From contig DATIXJ010000015.1 of assembly GCA_035518715.1 (NCBI GenBank), positions 1 through 64,000 of the forward strand: a stretch of 64,000 nucleotides of DNA, written 5' to 3'. Below the pieces are notes generated by a model that made no database searches, had not been told where the DNA came from, and saw only the letters and a list, made by a program, of their open reading frames with translations. The position numbers and the translations under genes were made by a program. This stretch comes from DATIXJ01 sp035518715. Its GTDB lineage: Bacteria > Bacteroidota > Ignavibacteria > UBA10030 > SZUA-254. The stretch's first letter is position 1, and every line of letters begins with the position of its first letter. Shown here one piece after another: positions 7,712 through 16,796 of this stretch.

Positions 7712-8278
7712 ATGGCTACAACGGCAGATTTTCGCCCGGGTATGACAATACGGATGGATGGTGATTTATGGACTATTGTGGAATTTCAGCATGTCAACCC
7801 TGGCAACTGGCGTGCGTTCGTGCGTGCAAAATTGAAGAGCTTGAAGTCGGGTAAGGTCATCGAAACACGTTTTCGTGCAGGAGAGGCAATCGATCCGGTT
7901 CGCATTGAGACCAAGGAATTTCAGTATCTCTATCATGACGGTTCGGGTTATGTCTTTATGGACAAGGAAACCTATGATCAGCTCAGCATCGAGGAGCATA
8001 CATTGGGGGATGGCGCAAGATTCCTGAAAGAATCGGAAACCGTCGAGATTGCATTTAATGGAAGCGATATCGTGAGTGTGGAGATCCCTATAACCGTTGA
8101 GCTGCAGGTTGTTGAAACGGTACCGGGTGTCCGAGGGGATACTGCGACGGGTGCACAAAAGCCGGCTAAAGTCGAGACAGGGGCGACGGTCAATGTCCCG
8201 CTCTTCATCAATGAGGGGGATAAGATTAAGGTCGACACGCGGACGGGGGATTATATCGAGCGCGTGAAGGCCGCCTGA
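7712..8278 (+). CDS. efp: translation elongation factor P
   Basis: The 188-residue protein has the full three-domain EF-P length and the C-terminal signature region ending DTRTGDYIERV. EF-P binds between the P and E sites and rescues ribosomes stalled at proline runs. The tip of the domain I loop reads NPGNWRAF. The residue that aligns with the modified Lys34 of E. coli EF-P (PGKGQA) is Asn32, followed by Trp33 and Arg34. Neither the lysine of the EpmA route nor the arginine of the EarP route is at the usual place. AGGAGA lies 3 nt before the ATG. It heads a run with accB, accC, gcvH and gcvP. Confidence 0.96.
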   Translation: MATTADFRPGMTIRMDGDLWTIVEFQHVNPGNWRAFVRAKLKSLKSGKVIETRFRAGEAIDPVRIETKEFQYLYHDGSGYVFMDKETYDQLSIEEHTLGDGARFLKESETVEIAFNGSDIVSVEIPITVELQVVETVPGVRGDTATGAQKPAKVETGATVNVPLFINEGDKIKVDTRTGDYIERVKAA

Positions 8279-8341
8279 CGGCACTTTCGGATTCGGTCGT
8301 AATCCGCAGTTTCATTCCATGTATCATTGTCCGGAGAACTC

Positions 8342-8803
8342 ATGGATTTAGCGTATTTAAAAAAACTTGTGCACATTGTTGAGCGGAGCAGTATTGATGA
8401 GATTGAGGTTGAAGAGGAGGGATTGCGTGTTCGTGTTGCAAGGAATCTTCACGGGAATTCCTCCGCTGTTCACACTTCTGCAGCTGCCCCGGTTGTAAGC
8501 ACATCTGCCGTTTCCGTTTCTCCTGCTTCTTCTTCTGCCGCCGCCTCCGCTCCGGACAAGAAGTATCACGAAGTCAAGTCACCGATTGTCGGCACATTTT
8601 ACCGGGCTCCTGCGCCCGATGCCGATCCCTACGTTGAGGTCGGCCAGGTCGTTCAGCCCAAGACTGTCTTGTGTATCATTGAAGCGATGAAACTGATGAA
8701 CGAGATTGAATGTGACGCTTCCGGCAAGATTGTGAATATCCTCGTCGAAAACGGCAAGCCGGTCGAATACAATCAGACGCTCTTCCTCATCGAGCCGCAA
8801 TGA
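8342..8803 (+). CDS. accB: biotin carboxyl carrier protein of acetyl-CoA carboxylase
   Basis: The 153-residue protein has an N-terminal helical part (LKKLVHIVERSSIDEIEVEE), an Ala/Ser/Pro-rich linker at about 40-72 and a C-terminal biotinyl domain with EAMKLMNEIE, where Lys117 carries biotin. It shuttles carboxyl groups from AccC to the carboxyltransferase in fatty acid synthesis. A TTG at 8327 is in frame, but the ATG at 8342 has GGAG 5 nt before it and gives the usual MDLxxLKKL start. It lies 63 nt after efp, and accC follows after 58 nt. Confidence 0.95.
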   Translation: MDLAYLKKLVHIVERSSIDEIEVEEEGLRVRVARNLHGNSSAVHTSAAAPVVSTSAVSVSPASSSAAASAPDKKYHEVKSPIVGTFYRAPAPDADPYVEVGQVVQPKTVLCIIEAMKLMNEIECDASGKIVNILVENGKPVEYNQTLFLIEPQ

Positions 8804-8861
8804 ATGTTCTTTCCGCAACAGATTCTCTCCAGGATCGCGCAATCACCAATCACACGCTGAC

Positions 8862-10232
8862 GTGTTCAATAAAGTTCTCATTGCAAATCGGGGCGAGATA
8901 GCACTTCGCGTCATCCGGGTTTGCCGGGAACTCGGGGTTCGAACGGTCGCGGTCTATTCCGAAGCCGATCGCGATTCCCTTCATGTCAAGTTTGCCGATG
9001 AAGCCGTCTGCATCGGTCCCGCACCGAGCAAAGAGAGCTATCTTCATATATCGCGGCTTCTGTCCGCTGCAGAAATCACCAACGCCGATGCGATCCATCC
9101 CGGTTACGGTTTTCTCGCGGAGAATGCCCAGTTTGCGGAGATCTGTGCATCCCAGGGAATGAAATTCATCGGGCCTTCGCCAGAAGCGATTTCCGCTATG
9201 GGGGATAAAGCCCTTGCCAAGGAAACGATGAAGAAAGCCGGCGTACCGGTGGTCCCGGGAAGCGAAGGCATCGTCAAAGACATCAAGCAGGGACTCGAAA
9301 TTGCCGCAGCGATTGGTTTTCCCGTAATGGTGAAGGCATCAGCAGGCGGCGGCGGCAAGGGGATGCGCATCGTGAATACGCCGGAGGATTTTGAGAAGCT
9401 CTTTCAGATGGCGAGCAATGAAGCGGGAGCGGCGTTCGGGAATTCCGACCTCTACATCGAGAAGTTCATCGAGCAGCCGAGGCATATCGAGATTCAGGTG
9501 TTCGGCGACCAGCATGGGAATGTGGTCCACCTGAACGAGCGTGATTGCAGCATCCAGCGACGCCATCAAAAACTCATCGAAGAGTCGCCGTCGCCGGTTG
9601 TCGACGTGGCTCTTCGCGAGAAGATGGGTGCGGCGGCAATCAAAGGTGCCAAAGGCGTAAAGTACGAAGGAGCCGGTACCATTGAATTCATTCTGGATAC
9701 AAGCGGCAACTTCTATTTTATGGAAATGAATACGCGCATCCAGGTCGAGCATCCCGTGACCGAGGAGATTGTGGGATTCGATCTCATCCGGCTGCAGCTT
9801 CAGGTGGCATCCGGAGAACGGATCCGGAAGAAACACTTTCCGACGAAGGGTCATGCGATTGAGTGCCGCATCAATGCGGAAGATCCCGAACGCGGCTTCC
9901 GGCCGGCACCGGGAGATATTCGGAGCTTTCACATGCCGGGAGGGTTCGGCGTCCGCTGCGATACCCACTGTTATGCCGGCTACCGCATACCGCCATACTA
10001 CGATTCCCTGATGGCGAAGCTCGTCGTTCATGCTCCGACCCGCGATGAAGCCATCAGCAAGATGGCAAATGCGCTTGAGGAATTCACCGTGGAAGGAATC
10101 CCGACGACAATTCCATTCCACCGCCGGGTGATGCAGAACGAAGCATTCCGGCAGGGCAATTTTGATACATCGTTTATCGAGAAGCATTACAACAGGGATG
10201 AACAAAACAACTCAGGAAAGCCAGGCGTATGA
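8862..10232 (+). CDS. accC: biotin carboxylase of acetyl-CoA carboxylase
   Basis: The 456-residue ATP-grasp enzyme carboxylates biotin on AccB using ATP and bicarbonate. It starts with the standard FNKVLIANRGEIALRVIR, has the glycine-rich ATP loop KASAGGGGKGMR and the active-site segment MEMNTRIQVEHPVTE. The start codon is GTG, with no clear Shine-Dalgarno sequence. The stop overlaps the gcvH start (ATGA), so gcvH translation is coupled to it. The length is normal for the family. The carboxyltransferase genes are not in the window. Confidence 0.96.
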   Translation: MFNKVLIANRGEIALRVIRVCRELGVRTVAVYSEADRDSLHVKFADEAVCIGPAPSKESYLHISRLLSAAEITNADAIHPGYGFLAENAQFAEICASQGMKFIGPSPEAISAMGDKALAKETMKKAGVPVVPGSEGIVKDIKQGLEIAAAIGFPVMVKASAGGGGKGMRIVNTPEDFEKLFQMASNEAGAAFGNSDLYIEKFIEQPRHIEIQVFGDQHGNVVHLNERDCSIQRRHQKLIEESPSPVVDVALREKMGAAAIKGAKGVKYEGAGTIEFILDTSGNFYFMEMNTRIQVEHPVTEEIVGFDLIRLQLQVASGERIRKKHFPTKGHAIECRINAEDPERGFRPAPGDIRSFHMPGGFGVRCDTHCYAGYRIPPYYDSLMAKLVVHAPTRDEAISKMANALEEFTVEGIPTTIPFHRRVMQNEAFRQGNFDTSFIEKHYNRDEQNNSGKPGV

Positions 10233-10609
10233 CATTTCCAGAAAATCTGAAATACACGAAAGATCACGAGTGGATTCGTGTCGAGGGAAATACCGGGGTC
10301 GTCGGCATCACCGATTACGCTCAGGGGGAACTCGGCGACATCGTCTTCGTGGAACTTCCCCAAAAAGGGAAAAAGCTCAAGCAGGGAGAAAGCTTTGGTT
10401 CGATAGAAGCCGTCAAAGCAGTCTCGGACCTCTATTCACCAGTTTCCTGCGAGATCCTTGAAGTCAATGCGGCTCTCGCAAAGAACCCCGAAGTGGTAAA
10501 CAAGGAGCCATACGGCGGCGGCTGGATGGTAAAAGTGGCAATCACCGGTTCCTCCGAGCTGGCCCAGCTGCTCGACGCAAAAAAATATCGGGAGCTCGTC
10601 GGCAAGTGA
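10229..10609 (+). CDS. gcvH: glycine cleavage system H protein
   Basis: The 126-residue lipoyl protein carries the methylamine group between the P, T and L proteins of glycine cleavage. The lipoylation site is Lys63 in SIEAVKAVSDLYSP, and the start YTKDHEWIRVEG is characteristic. It overlaps accC by 4 nt, which is an unusual partnership because lipoate and biotin carriers use different enzymes. gcvP follows 47 nt later. The T protein gene is not in the window. Confidence 0.95.
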   Translation: MTFPENLKYTKDHEWIRVEGNTGVVGITDYAQGELGDIVFVELPQKGKKLKQGESFGSIEAVKAVSDLYSPVSCEILEVNAALAKNPEVVNKEPYGGGWMVKVAITGSSELAQLLDAKKYRELVGK

Positions 10610-10656
10610 GTCGGAGACGTGCCTCTCCCGTCTGAATTATCTGAATTGATACCCCT

Positions 10657-13545
10657 ATGACTGAATCCGATGTGACACGAGAGCGCTTTCTCGACAGGCA
10701 TGTTGGACCTGGCGAGAACGATATATCCGAAATGCTGAAGGTCGTCGGCGCTTCGACCCTCGACGAATTCATCGAGAGCGCTGTCCCGAAACAGATCCGA
10801 TCGCACGGACCGATGAAGTTGCCGCCTGCTCTGGGCGAAGAAAAAGCGCTCCATCTGCTGCAAAGCATCGGGTCGAAGAATCACGTCTACCGTTCCCTGA
10901 TCGGTATGGGATACTCCGATACGATTGTCCCTCCCGTCATTCAGCGAAACATTCTGGAAAATCCCGGCTGGTACACGCAGTATACTCCCTATCAGGCGGA
11001 AATTGCCCAGGGCCGGCTGGAGGCGCTGCTGAATTTCCAGACGATGGTCATCGATCTTACCGGACTGGAGATTGCCAATGCTTCCCTGCTCGACGAGGCG
11101 ACGGCTGCGGCAGAAGCGATGATCATGTTTTTCGGGATCAGGGAACATCCTGCAGGCGGAACATTTTTCGTCTCTGATTCCTGCCACCCTCAGACGATCG
11201 GCCTCCTCCAAACCCGTGCGAAGCCGCTTGGCATCCGCGTCGTAGTGGGGGATCACCACACGTATGAATTCTCGACATCGACGTTTGGTGCTCTCGTCCA
11301 GTATCCTGCGACAGATGGTGCGGTATACGATTACCGTTCATTCTGCAGGCGGGCGCATGAGGCCGGCGCGCTCGTCGTTGTTGCTGCGGATCTTCTCGCG
11401 CTCACATTGCTGACGCCGCCGGGTGAATTTGGAGCCGATGCCGCCGTTGGTAATACGCAGAGATTCGGGGTACCGCTCGGTTATGGTGGACCGCATGCCG
11501 CATATTTTTCCACGAAGGATGAATTCAAGAGACACCTTGCGGGCAGAATCATCGGCGTGTCGGTCGACGCTCGTGGAAAACCCGCCCTGAGAATGGCACT
11601 TCAGACACGTGAACAGCATATCCGCCGTGAGAAGGCGACATCCAATATTTGCACCGCCCAGGTGCTCCTTGCAGTCATGGCAGGAATGTACGCGGTCTAT
11701 CACGGCCCCTCGGGACTCCGACGCATTGCCGAGCGAGTACATGGTTTCACCAGGATACTTGCCGCCGGGTTGAATGAGCTGGGGTTCACTCCCGTCCATG
11801 AGGATTACTTCGACACCCTTCGCATAAAATGCGATGCCGGAATGAGAGAATACCTCCAGTCGGCACTTCATTCAAGAAAAATCAACGTCCGCTGGTTCGA
11901 AGACTCGTCGTTCGGCATCTCACTCGACGAGGTGACCACACCCGAGGAGATCGATTCCCTCTTCGAGATCTGCGCGCGCAATCACTCGCAGAAGCCCCGC
12001 GTCAAGGATATTCTCCCAAAAGTCAATTCGGGCTACCGTGGTGCGATGAAGCGCTCGTCCCTTTTCCTCCAGCATCCGGTTTTCAATACCTGCCGTTCCG
12101 AAACGTCGATGCTCCGGTATATCCGGTCGTTGGAAGAGAAGGATCTCTCGCTGACCGTCAGCATGATTCCGCTCGGTTCGTGTACCATGAAACTCAATGC
12201 TACCGCGGAACTGCTGCCGGTGACATGGAGGGAATTCAACAACATCCATCCGTTTGTTCCCATCGAGCAAGCCGAGGGATACCGCGAGCTCTTTCACGGA
12301 CTCGAAGCGATGTTGAAGGAAATCACGGGCTTCGCTGCAATCTCGCTCCAGCCGAATTCCGGTGCTCAGGGAGAGTACACCGGTCTGCTTGTCATTCGCG
12401 CATATCACGAGTCACGCGGCGAGAGCGCACGTACCGTTTGCCTCATCCCTTCGTCTGCTCACGGTACAAATCCTGCAAGCGCGGTGATGGCAGGGATGAA
12501 GGTCGTCATTGTTGCGTCAAATGCCGATGGTACAATCGATATTCGCGATCTAGAGGCGAAAGCGACACTCTATGCGAAGAACCTCGCGGCGCTGATGGTG
12601 ACCTATCCTTCCACGCATGGCGTCTTCGAGGAAGGGATCAAAGAGATTTGCAGTATCATCCACCGTTGTGGAGGTCAAGTCTATATGGATGGTGCAAATC
12701 TGAACGCCCAGGTCGGATTGAGTAAGCCAGCAGAACTGGGAGCCGACGTCTGTCATATCAATCTCCACAAGACATTCTGTATTCCGCACGGAGGTGGTGG
12801 ACCGGGTATGGGACCGATCGGCGTGGCAAGCCATCTCGTGGCGTTTCTTCCCACACATCCTGTTGTGATGATGGACGCAGTTTCCGGCATTGGCCCCGTC
12901 TCTGCCGCGCCGTGGGGAAGTGCCGGGATCCTGATGATCTCCTGGATGTATATCACGATGATGGGCGCAGAAGGTCTGACACATGCCACGAAAATGGCGA
13001 TTCTCAACGCGAATTATATGGCCAGCCGTCTGGAAAAATATTATCCGATCGTTTATCGTGGGACAAACGGACGCGTAGCCCATGAGTTTATTATCGATCT
13101 CCGGCCGATAAAGGAAAGTGCGGGTATCGAGGTGGAAGACGTGGCGAAGCGATTGATGGATTACGGTTTTCATGCCCCGACAACATCATTTCCTGTCCCC
13201 GGGACATTGATGATCGAGCCGACGGAGAGTGAGACGATAGACGAGCTTGACCGCTATTGTGATGCACTCATCTCAATCCGGGAAGAAGTGCGCGCGATAG
13301 AACAAGGGACGTTCCCGAGGGATAATAATCCCTTGAAAAATGCTCCGCATACCGCAGAGGTCGTTGTGAGCGATCACTGGAACTTTCCGTATTCCCGCGA
13401 GCAGGCCGCGTATCCCGCGCCGTGGACGCGGACCAGAAAATTCTGGCCTTCGGTTGCAAGGATCAATAACGTCTATGGAGATCGAAACCTCATTTGTGCC
13501 TGTCCGCCGGTAGAGGAATACTCTGCCGCGGAAAAGGAACAGTAG
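10657..13545 (+). CDS. gcvP: glycine dehydrogenase (decarboxylating), P protein
   Basis: The 962-residue protein is the fused, homodimeric form of the P protein, with both GcvPA-like and GcvPB-like halves. It decarboxylates glycine with pyridoxal phosphate and passes the aminomethyl group to GcvH. The cofactor lysine is Lys705 in INLHKTFCIPHGGGGPG, and the N-terminal FLDRHVGPGENDI is conserved. The length matches the usual 950-970. With gcvH it suggests that glycine is used as carbon, nitrogen or one-carbon source. Confidence 0.96.
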   Translation: MTESDVTRERFLDRHVGPGENDISEMLKVVGASTLDEFIESAVPKQIRSHGPMKLPPALGEEKALHLLQSIGSKNHVYRSLIGMGYSDTIVPPVIQRNILENPGWYTQYTPYQAEIAQGRLEALLNFQTMVIDLTGLEIANASLLDEATAAAEAMIMFFGIREHPAGGTFFVSDSCHPQTIGLLQTRAKPLGIRVVVGDHHTYEFSTSTFGALVQYPATDGAVYDYRSFCRRAHEAGALVVVAADLLALTLLTPPGEFGADAAVGNTQRFGVPLGYGGPHAAYFSTKDEFKRHLAGRIIGVSVDARGKPALRMALQTREQHIRREKATSNICTAQVLLAVMAGMYAVYHGPSGLRRIAERVHGFTRILAAGLNELGFTPVHEDYFDTLRIKCDAGMREYLQSALHSRKINVRWFEDSSFGISLDEVTTPEEIDSLFEICARNHSQKPRVKDILPKVNSGYRGAMKRSSLFLQHPVFNTCRSETSMLRYIRSLEEKDLSLTVSMIPLGSCTMKLNATAELLPVTWREFNNIHPFVPIEQAEGYRELFHGLEAMLKEITGFAAISLQPNSGAQGEYTGLLVIRAYHESRGESARTVCLIPSSAHGTNPASAVMAGMKVVIVASNADGTIDIRDLEAKATLYAKNLAALMVTYPSTHGVFEEGIKEICSIIHRCGGQVYMDGANLNAQVGLSKPAELGADVCHINLHKTFCIPHGGGGPGMGPIGVASHLVAFLPTHPVVMMDAVSGIGPVSAAPWGSAGILMISWMYITMMGAEGLTHATKMAILNANYMASRLEKYYPIVYRGTNGRVAHEFIIDLRPIKESAGIEVEDVAKRLMDYGFHAPTTSFPVPGTLMIEPTESETIDELDRYCDALISIREEVRAIEQGTFPRDNNPLKNAPHTAEVVVSDHWNFPYSREQAAYPAPWTRTRKFWPSVARINNVYGDRNLICACPPVEEYSAAEKEQ

Positions 13546-13717
13546 TCCCGCGTGGGATTTCTCTCCGGGAATTTCTGATCCGAGGGAATTGAACTCCATC
13601 CGAACCTCGACCCCAGTTCGATAGCTTACATACCGGCACGGTATCCGGTTCTGGCAACTGGTCCGAAGATTTTGTACTTTTTTCCATCCTGTTCGTCCAC
13701 CGTTTTTGAATTCTGGC

Positions 13718-15274
13718 ATGCAGCACTCGGAACTTATCCTCATTCTTGATTTTGGCTCCCAGTATTCCCAGCTGATAGCCCGGCGCGTTCGTGAGCTGGG
13801 TGTCTACTCGGAATTGCATCCCTATCATCTCTCCGTCGAAAGAATCGTTGCACTCAATCCCAAAGGGATTATCCTTTCAGGGGGACCTTCGAGCGTTTAC
13901 GACCCCGGTGCGCCGCATTCTGCGCCGGAGATTTTTTCGCTCGGCATTCCGATTCTCGGCATTTGTTATGGTCTCCAGATGCTCGCGTATCAGCTTGGCG
14001 GGAAGGTCGATACGTCGGCAAAACGCGAGTTCGGCCGGGCAGAGGTGACAATCGATGACGAGAGCGATCTTTTTGCCGAGCTCAACGGATCAGGCGGACA
14101 TGCATCGACGACAGTCTGGATGAGCCATGGCGACGCCCTCACAAAATTGCCTTCCGGCTTTCACCGGCTCGCGCATTCCTCCAATTCCCCCATCTGCGCT
14201 GTGGGAGATGCGGGGAGAAAGATCTATGGCGTGCAGTTCCATCCAGAGGTGGCACACACGGTTCAGGGTCAGGAGATTTTAGGGAACTTCGTCTTCCGTA
14301 TCTGCCGGGCAAAAGGACAATGGAACGCCGGATCGTTTGTAGACAATGCCGTGCGCGACATTCGTTCGACCGTAAAGGATGCCAACGTTATCTGTGCCCT
14401 GAGCGGAGGGGTGGATTCGTCCGTCCTCGGGGTCTTGCTCCACCGTGCCATCGGCGGTCAGTTATACTGCATCCATATCAACAATGGTCTCATGCGGAAG
14501 AACGAAAGCGAGAACATCGTGAAGTTGTACCGCGATACCTATAAGTTCAACATCGGATATGTCGATGCAACAGATCTTTTCTTGGATCGGCTTGCCGGGG
14601 TGATCGATCCGGAAAAAAAGAGAAAAATTATCGGCAGGACATTTATCGAGGTGTTTGAAGAAGAAGCAAAGAAAATCGGGAGGGTTAGTTTTCTTGCACA
14701 GGGTACGCTCTATCCCGATGTGATTGAATCGGTATCATTTCGCGGACCTTCCCATACCATCAAAACACATCACAATGTCGGCGGTCTGCCGGAACACATG
14801 AAGTTCACGCTCATTGAGCCGTTCCGCGAACTCTTTAAGGATGAAGTGCGCGCGGTCGGGAGAATCCTCCAGCTGCCGGAAGAGTATATCACCCGTCATC
14901 CGTTTCCCGGCGCCGGGCTAGCCGTGAGAGTCCTCGGTGATGTGACGCCGGAAAAGCTCCGTGTTCTCCGGGAAGCCGACGAGATTTTTATCGATGAGAT
15001 CAGAAAAAGCGCACTGTACGAGTCTGTCTGGCAGGCATTCTGTGTTCTTCTTCCGGTCTACTCAGTCGGAGTCATGGGAGATCAACGCACCTATGAGAAC
15101 GCCATCGCCCTGCGTGCGGTGAAGAGCGTTGACGGGATGACCGCCGACTGGGCACGTCTGCCGTACGATCTTCTCTCAGCAGTTTCCAGCCGAATCGTCA
15201 ACGAAGTCCGGGGCGTCAATCGCGTCGTGTACGATATCAGCTCGAAGCCCCCTTCCACGATCGAATGGGAGTAG
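13718..15274 (+). CDS. guaA: GMP synthase (glutamine-hydrolysing)
   Basis: The 518-residue enzyme converts XMP to GMP. The N-terminal class I amidotransferase domain has the nucleophile Cys83 in GICYGLQM and the histidine of QFHPEVAHT. The ATP pyrophosphatase domain has SGGVDSSV, and the dimerisation domain ends in PPSTIEWE as in other GuaA proteins. A TTG at 13706 is in frame, but the ATG at 13718 gives the expected short start before ILILDFGSQYSQLIARR. It stands alone between gcvP and a convergent gene. Confidence 0.97.
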   Translation: MQHSELILILDFGSQYSQLIARRVRELGVYSELHPYHLSVERIVALNPKGIILSGGPSSVYDPGAPHSAPEIFSLGIPILGICYGLQMLAYQLGGKVDTSAKREFGRAEVTIDDESDLFAELNGSGGHASTTVWMSHGDALTKLPSGFHRLAHSSNSPICAVGDAGRKIYGVQFHPEVAHTVQGQEILGNFVFRICRAKGQWNAGSFVDNAVRDIRSTVKDANVICALSGGVDSSVLGVLLHRAIGGQLYCIHINNGLMRKNESENIVKLYRDTYKFNIGYVDATDLFLDRLAGVIDPEKKRKIIGRTFIEVFEEEAKKIGRVSFLAQGTLYPDVIESVSFRGPSHTIKTHHNVGGLPEHMKFTLIEPFRELFKDEVRAVGRILQLPEEYITRHPFPGAGLAVRVLGDVTPEKLRVLREADEIFIDEIRKSALYESVWQAFCVLLPVYSVGVMGDQRTYENAIALRAVKSVDGMTADWARLPYDLLSAVSSRIVNEVRGVNRVVYDISSKPPSTIEWE

Positions 15275-15302
15275 ACCGGCCCCGGCATTCAAACCGCCGT
15301 TG

Positions 15303-15707
15303 CTACTCCATGGTGAACGTCATCTCCTTGAGGACGGCGCCGGTCTGATCGGAGACGCTTACACTCCATTCACCGATAGTTGCTACCGTCTTTGAAGCCC
15401 ACGTTCTCCACGGGCTCCCTCCGATAAACAGCTGCGTCGGATATGTCTTCTCGCCATGTTTCCAGGTGACAGTAATGGAATCGCCGCTTCCTCCCGTGAC
15501 GTTCAGCCAGAGGTATGCTTTCGAACCGACCGGAAACGAAGTCTCCTCGTCGGCAATCATCCGGTCCTGTATAGATTTTCCCAGGCGGGCATCGGTCATC
15601 TGGATGCCCCCGGCATTTTGTCCCTGCTGATCCTGACTCCGGGAAACAGGGGCACAAATCATGATCACAAAAAGGGCAGCAACTCCCAGTTGTGAAATGT
15701 GCTTCAT
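15303..15707 (-). CDS. exported DUF2914-like protein
   Basis: The 134-residue protein has a clear signal peptide (AALFVIMICAPVSRSQ). The mature part looks like a DUF2914 beta-sandwich, with an SFPVGSKAYLWLNVTG segment, ITVTWKHGEKTY, then GGSPWRTWASKTV and GEWSVSVSDQTGAVL. DUF2914 proteins are periplasmic or secreted and of unknown function. The gene lies 39 nt downstream of the 292-residue exported protein on the same strand, so the two are probably co-transcribed. Confidence 0.65.
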   Translation of the reverse strand: MKHISQLGVAALFVIMICAPVSRSQDQQGQNAGGIQMTDARLGKSIQDRMIADEETSFPVGSKAYLWLNVTGGSGDSITVTWKHGEKTYPTQLFIGGSPWRTWASKTVATIGEWSVSVSDQTGAVLKEMTFTME

Positions 15708-15746
15708 GAGATTTCCTCCTCGATGATGCTGGAATCCGGGTTTCCT

Positions 15747-16625
15747 TCAATAGGTAATATCGAATGCATGCCGTTTCTTATTCCACATATACGTGTGGAT
15801 GCCACCCCGGATCGGCCGGTCGTTCACTGACTCGGTATAGTTCATGACAATCTTTCGCAATGATCCGTCATCTGCTCGCTCGACGTACCGGTTGGTAGAG
15901 TAGAGCGTTGTGGAGTCGTGGCCTGCCTCGATATGGTTCACCTCTTTGCGGTAATCGAGAATCGATGCGACGGGCGTGACGGAATGAGGATCAAGGCGGT
16001 AATAATGGAGGTAGTGCTCTTCGATCGTCCGGGTTCTTCCGCAGCACGGATTGTCGTTGGAAAGAGAGGAGATAACGCTGACCAGAGGTGCATTATCGAC
16101 GGAAAGTGTATCCTCGTACATCGCTACACGGGAGAGTTCGTTGCAGTCCTGGCATTGAAGACCGAACGGGAGCATCGTCATTGTTGTTGAAGAGTGTCCG
16201 ACGGTGAAGACTGCCATCCGTTCGTCGTAATAGTGATCACCGAATCCCTTCGCATTGGAGTAGCAGGTATAGACGACGAAGACGTGAATGATGCTGTCCG
16301 GCATGGTCTTGATGTAGATGGTCCTCGGGGCGAGTGATTGAGTGCCCTTTGCGTCCTTTCCCCACAGGTCGACCATGTTCTTGCAGCCCGTCCGGTATTC
16401 TTTCGGGAGAAGTGAGACCACGAGATTTCCGACCTTGTCGTCGAACACATCGGCGATGTCGCCGAGCGACGCAAAAAACTTTCGCAGGGTTTGATGATTC
16501 CTGCCCGTGATTGTCGTGACGACTTTCTTTTCCGGCAGAATTTGAGCGGGAGATTGCAGAGCAAAACAGAAAAGAAGGAAGCAGGAGCTGAGAACCGTAA
16601 CGGCGTGATGGCGCATTGAAATCAT
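15747..16625 (-). CDS. exported protein of unknown function
   Basis: The 292-residue protein has a signal peptide (VLSSCFLLFCFALQSPAQ) and a mature part that I do not recognise. It contains several cysteines (CKNMVDLWG, VYTCYSN, LQCQDCNEL, NPCCGRT) that could form disulfides outside the cytoplasm, and a C-terminal region rich in aromatic residues ending in FDITY. A second in-frame ATG lies 9 nt after the first. It is probably transcribed together with the DUF2914-like gene. No catalytic motif was seen. Confidence 0.55.
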   Translation of the reverse strand: MISMRHHAVTVLSSCFLLFCFALQSPAQILPEKKVVTTITGRNHQTLRKFFASLGDIADVFDDKVGNLVVSLLPKEYRTGCKNMVDLWGKDAKGTQSLAPRTIYIKTMPDSIIHVFVVYTCYSNAKGFGDHYYDERMAVFTVGHSSTTMTMLPFGLQCQDCNELSRVAMYEDTLSVDNAPLVSVISSLSNDNPCCGRTRTIEEHYLHYYRLDPHSVTPVASILDYRKEVNHIEAGHDSTTLYSTNRYVERADDGSLRKIVMNYTESVNDRPIRGGIHTYMWNKKRHAFDITY

Positions 16626-16711
16626 GAATTCCTATCCTCAGAAGTTTGATTCGACTTTACGAATATAAGAATAATTCAAGAGAAATCCGGAAAGGCGTGA
16701 CTGGGGCAGGC

Positions 16712-16755
16712 AAAAACTAGTCCGGCAACAGGATCATTGCAATTCCTGTTGCCGG
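16712..16755 (-). terminator. intrinsic terminator of nrdJ
   Basis: A perfect 12-bp stem (CCGGCAACAGGA and its complement) with a 10-nt loop is followed on the minus strand by ACTAG and five T. It lies about 40 nt beyond the nrdJ stop. Confidence 0.8.
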
Positions 16756-16796
16756 CGATTATGAGATCACTCTGTCGAACTGCGGAATCGCAGCGC

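Noticed and set aside
13546..13717. tRNA or riboswitch in the gcvP-guaA gap
   Set aside because: A GTTCGAT sequence is present but no cloverleaf or glycine or purine aptamer core could be built around it.
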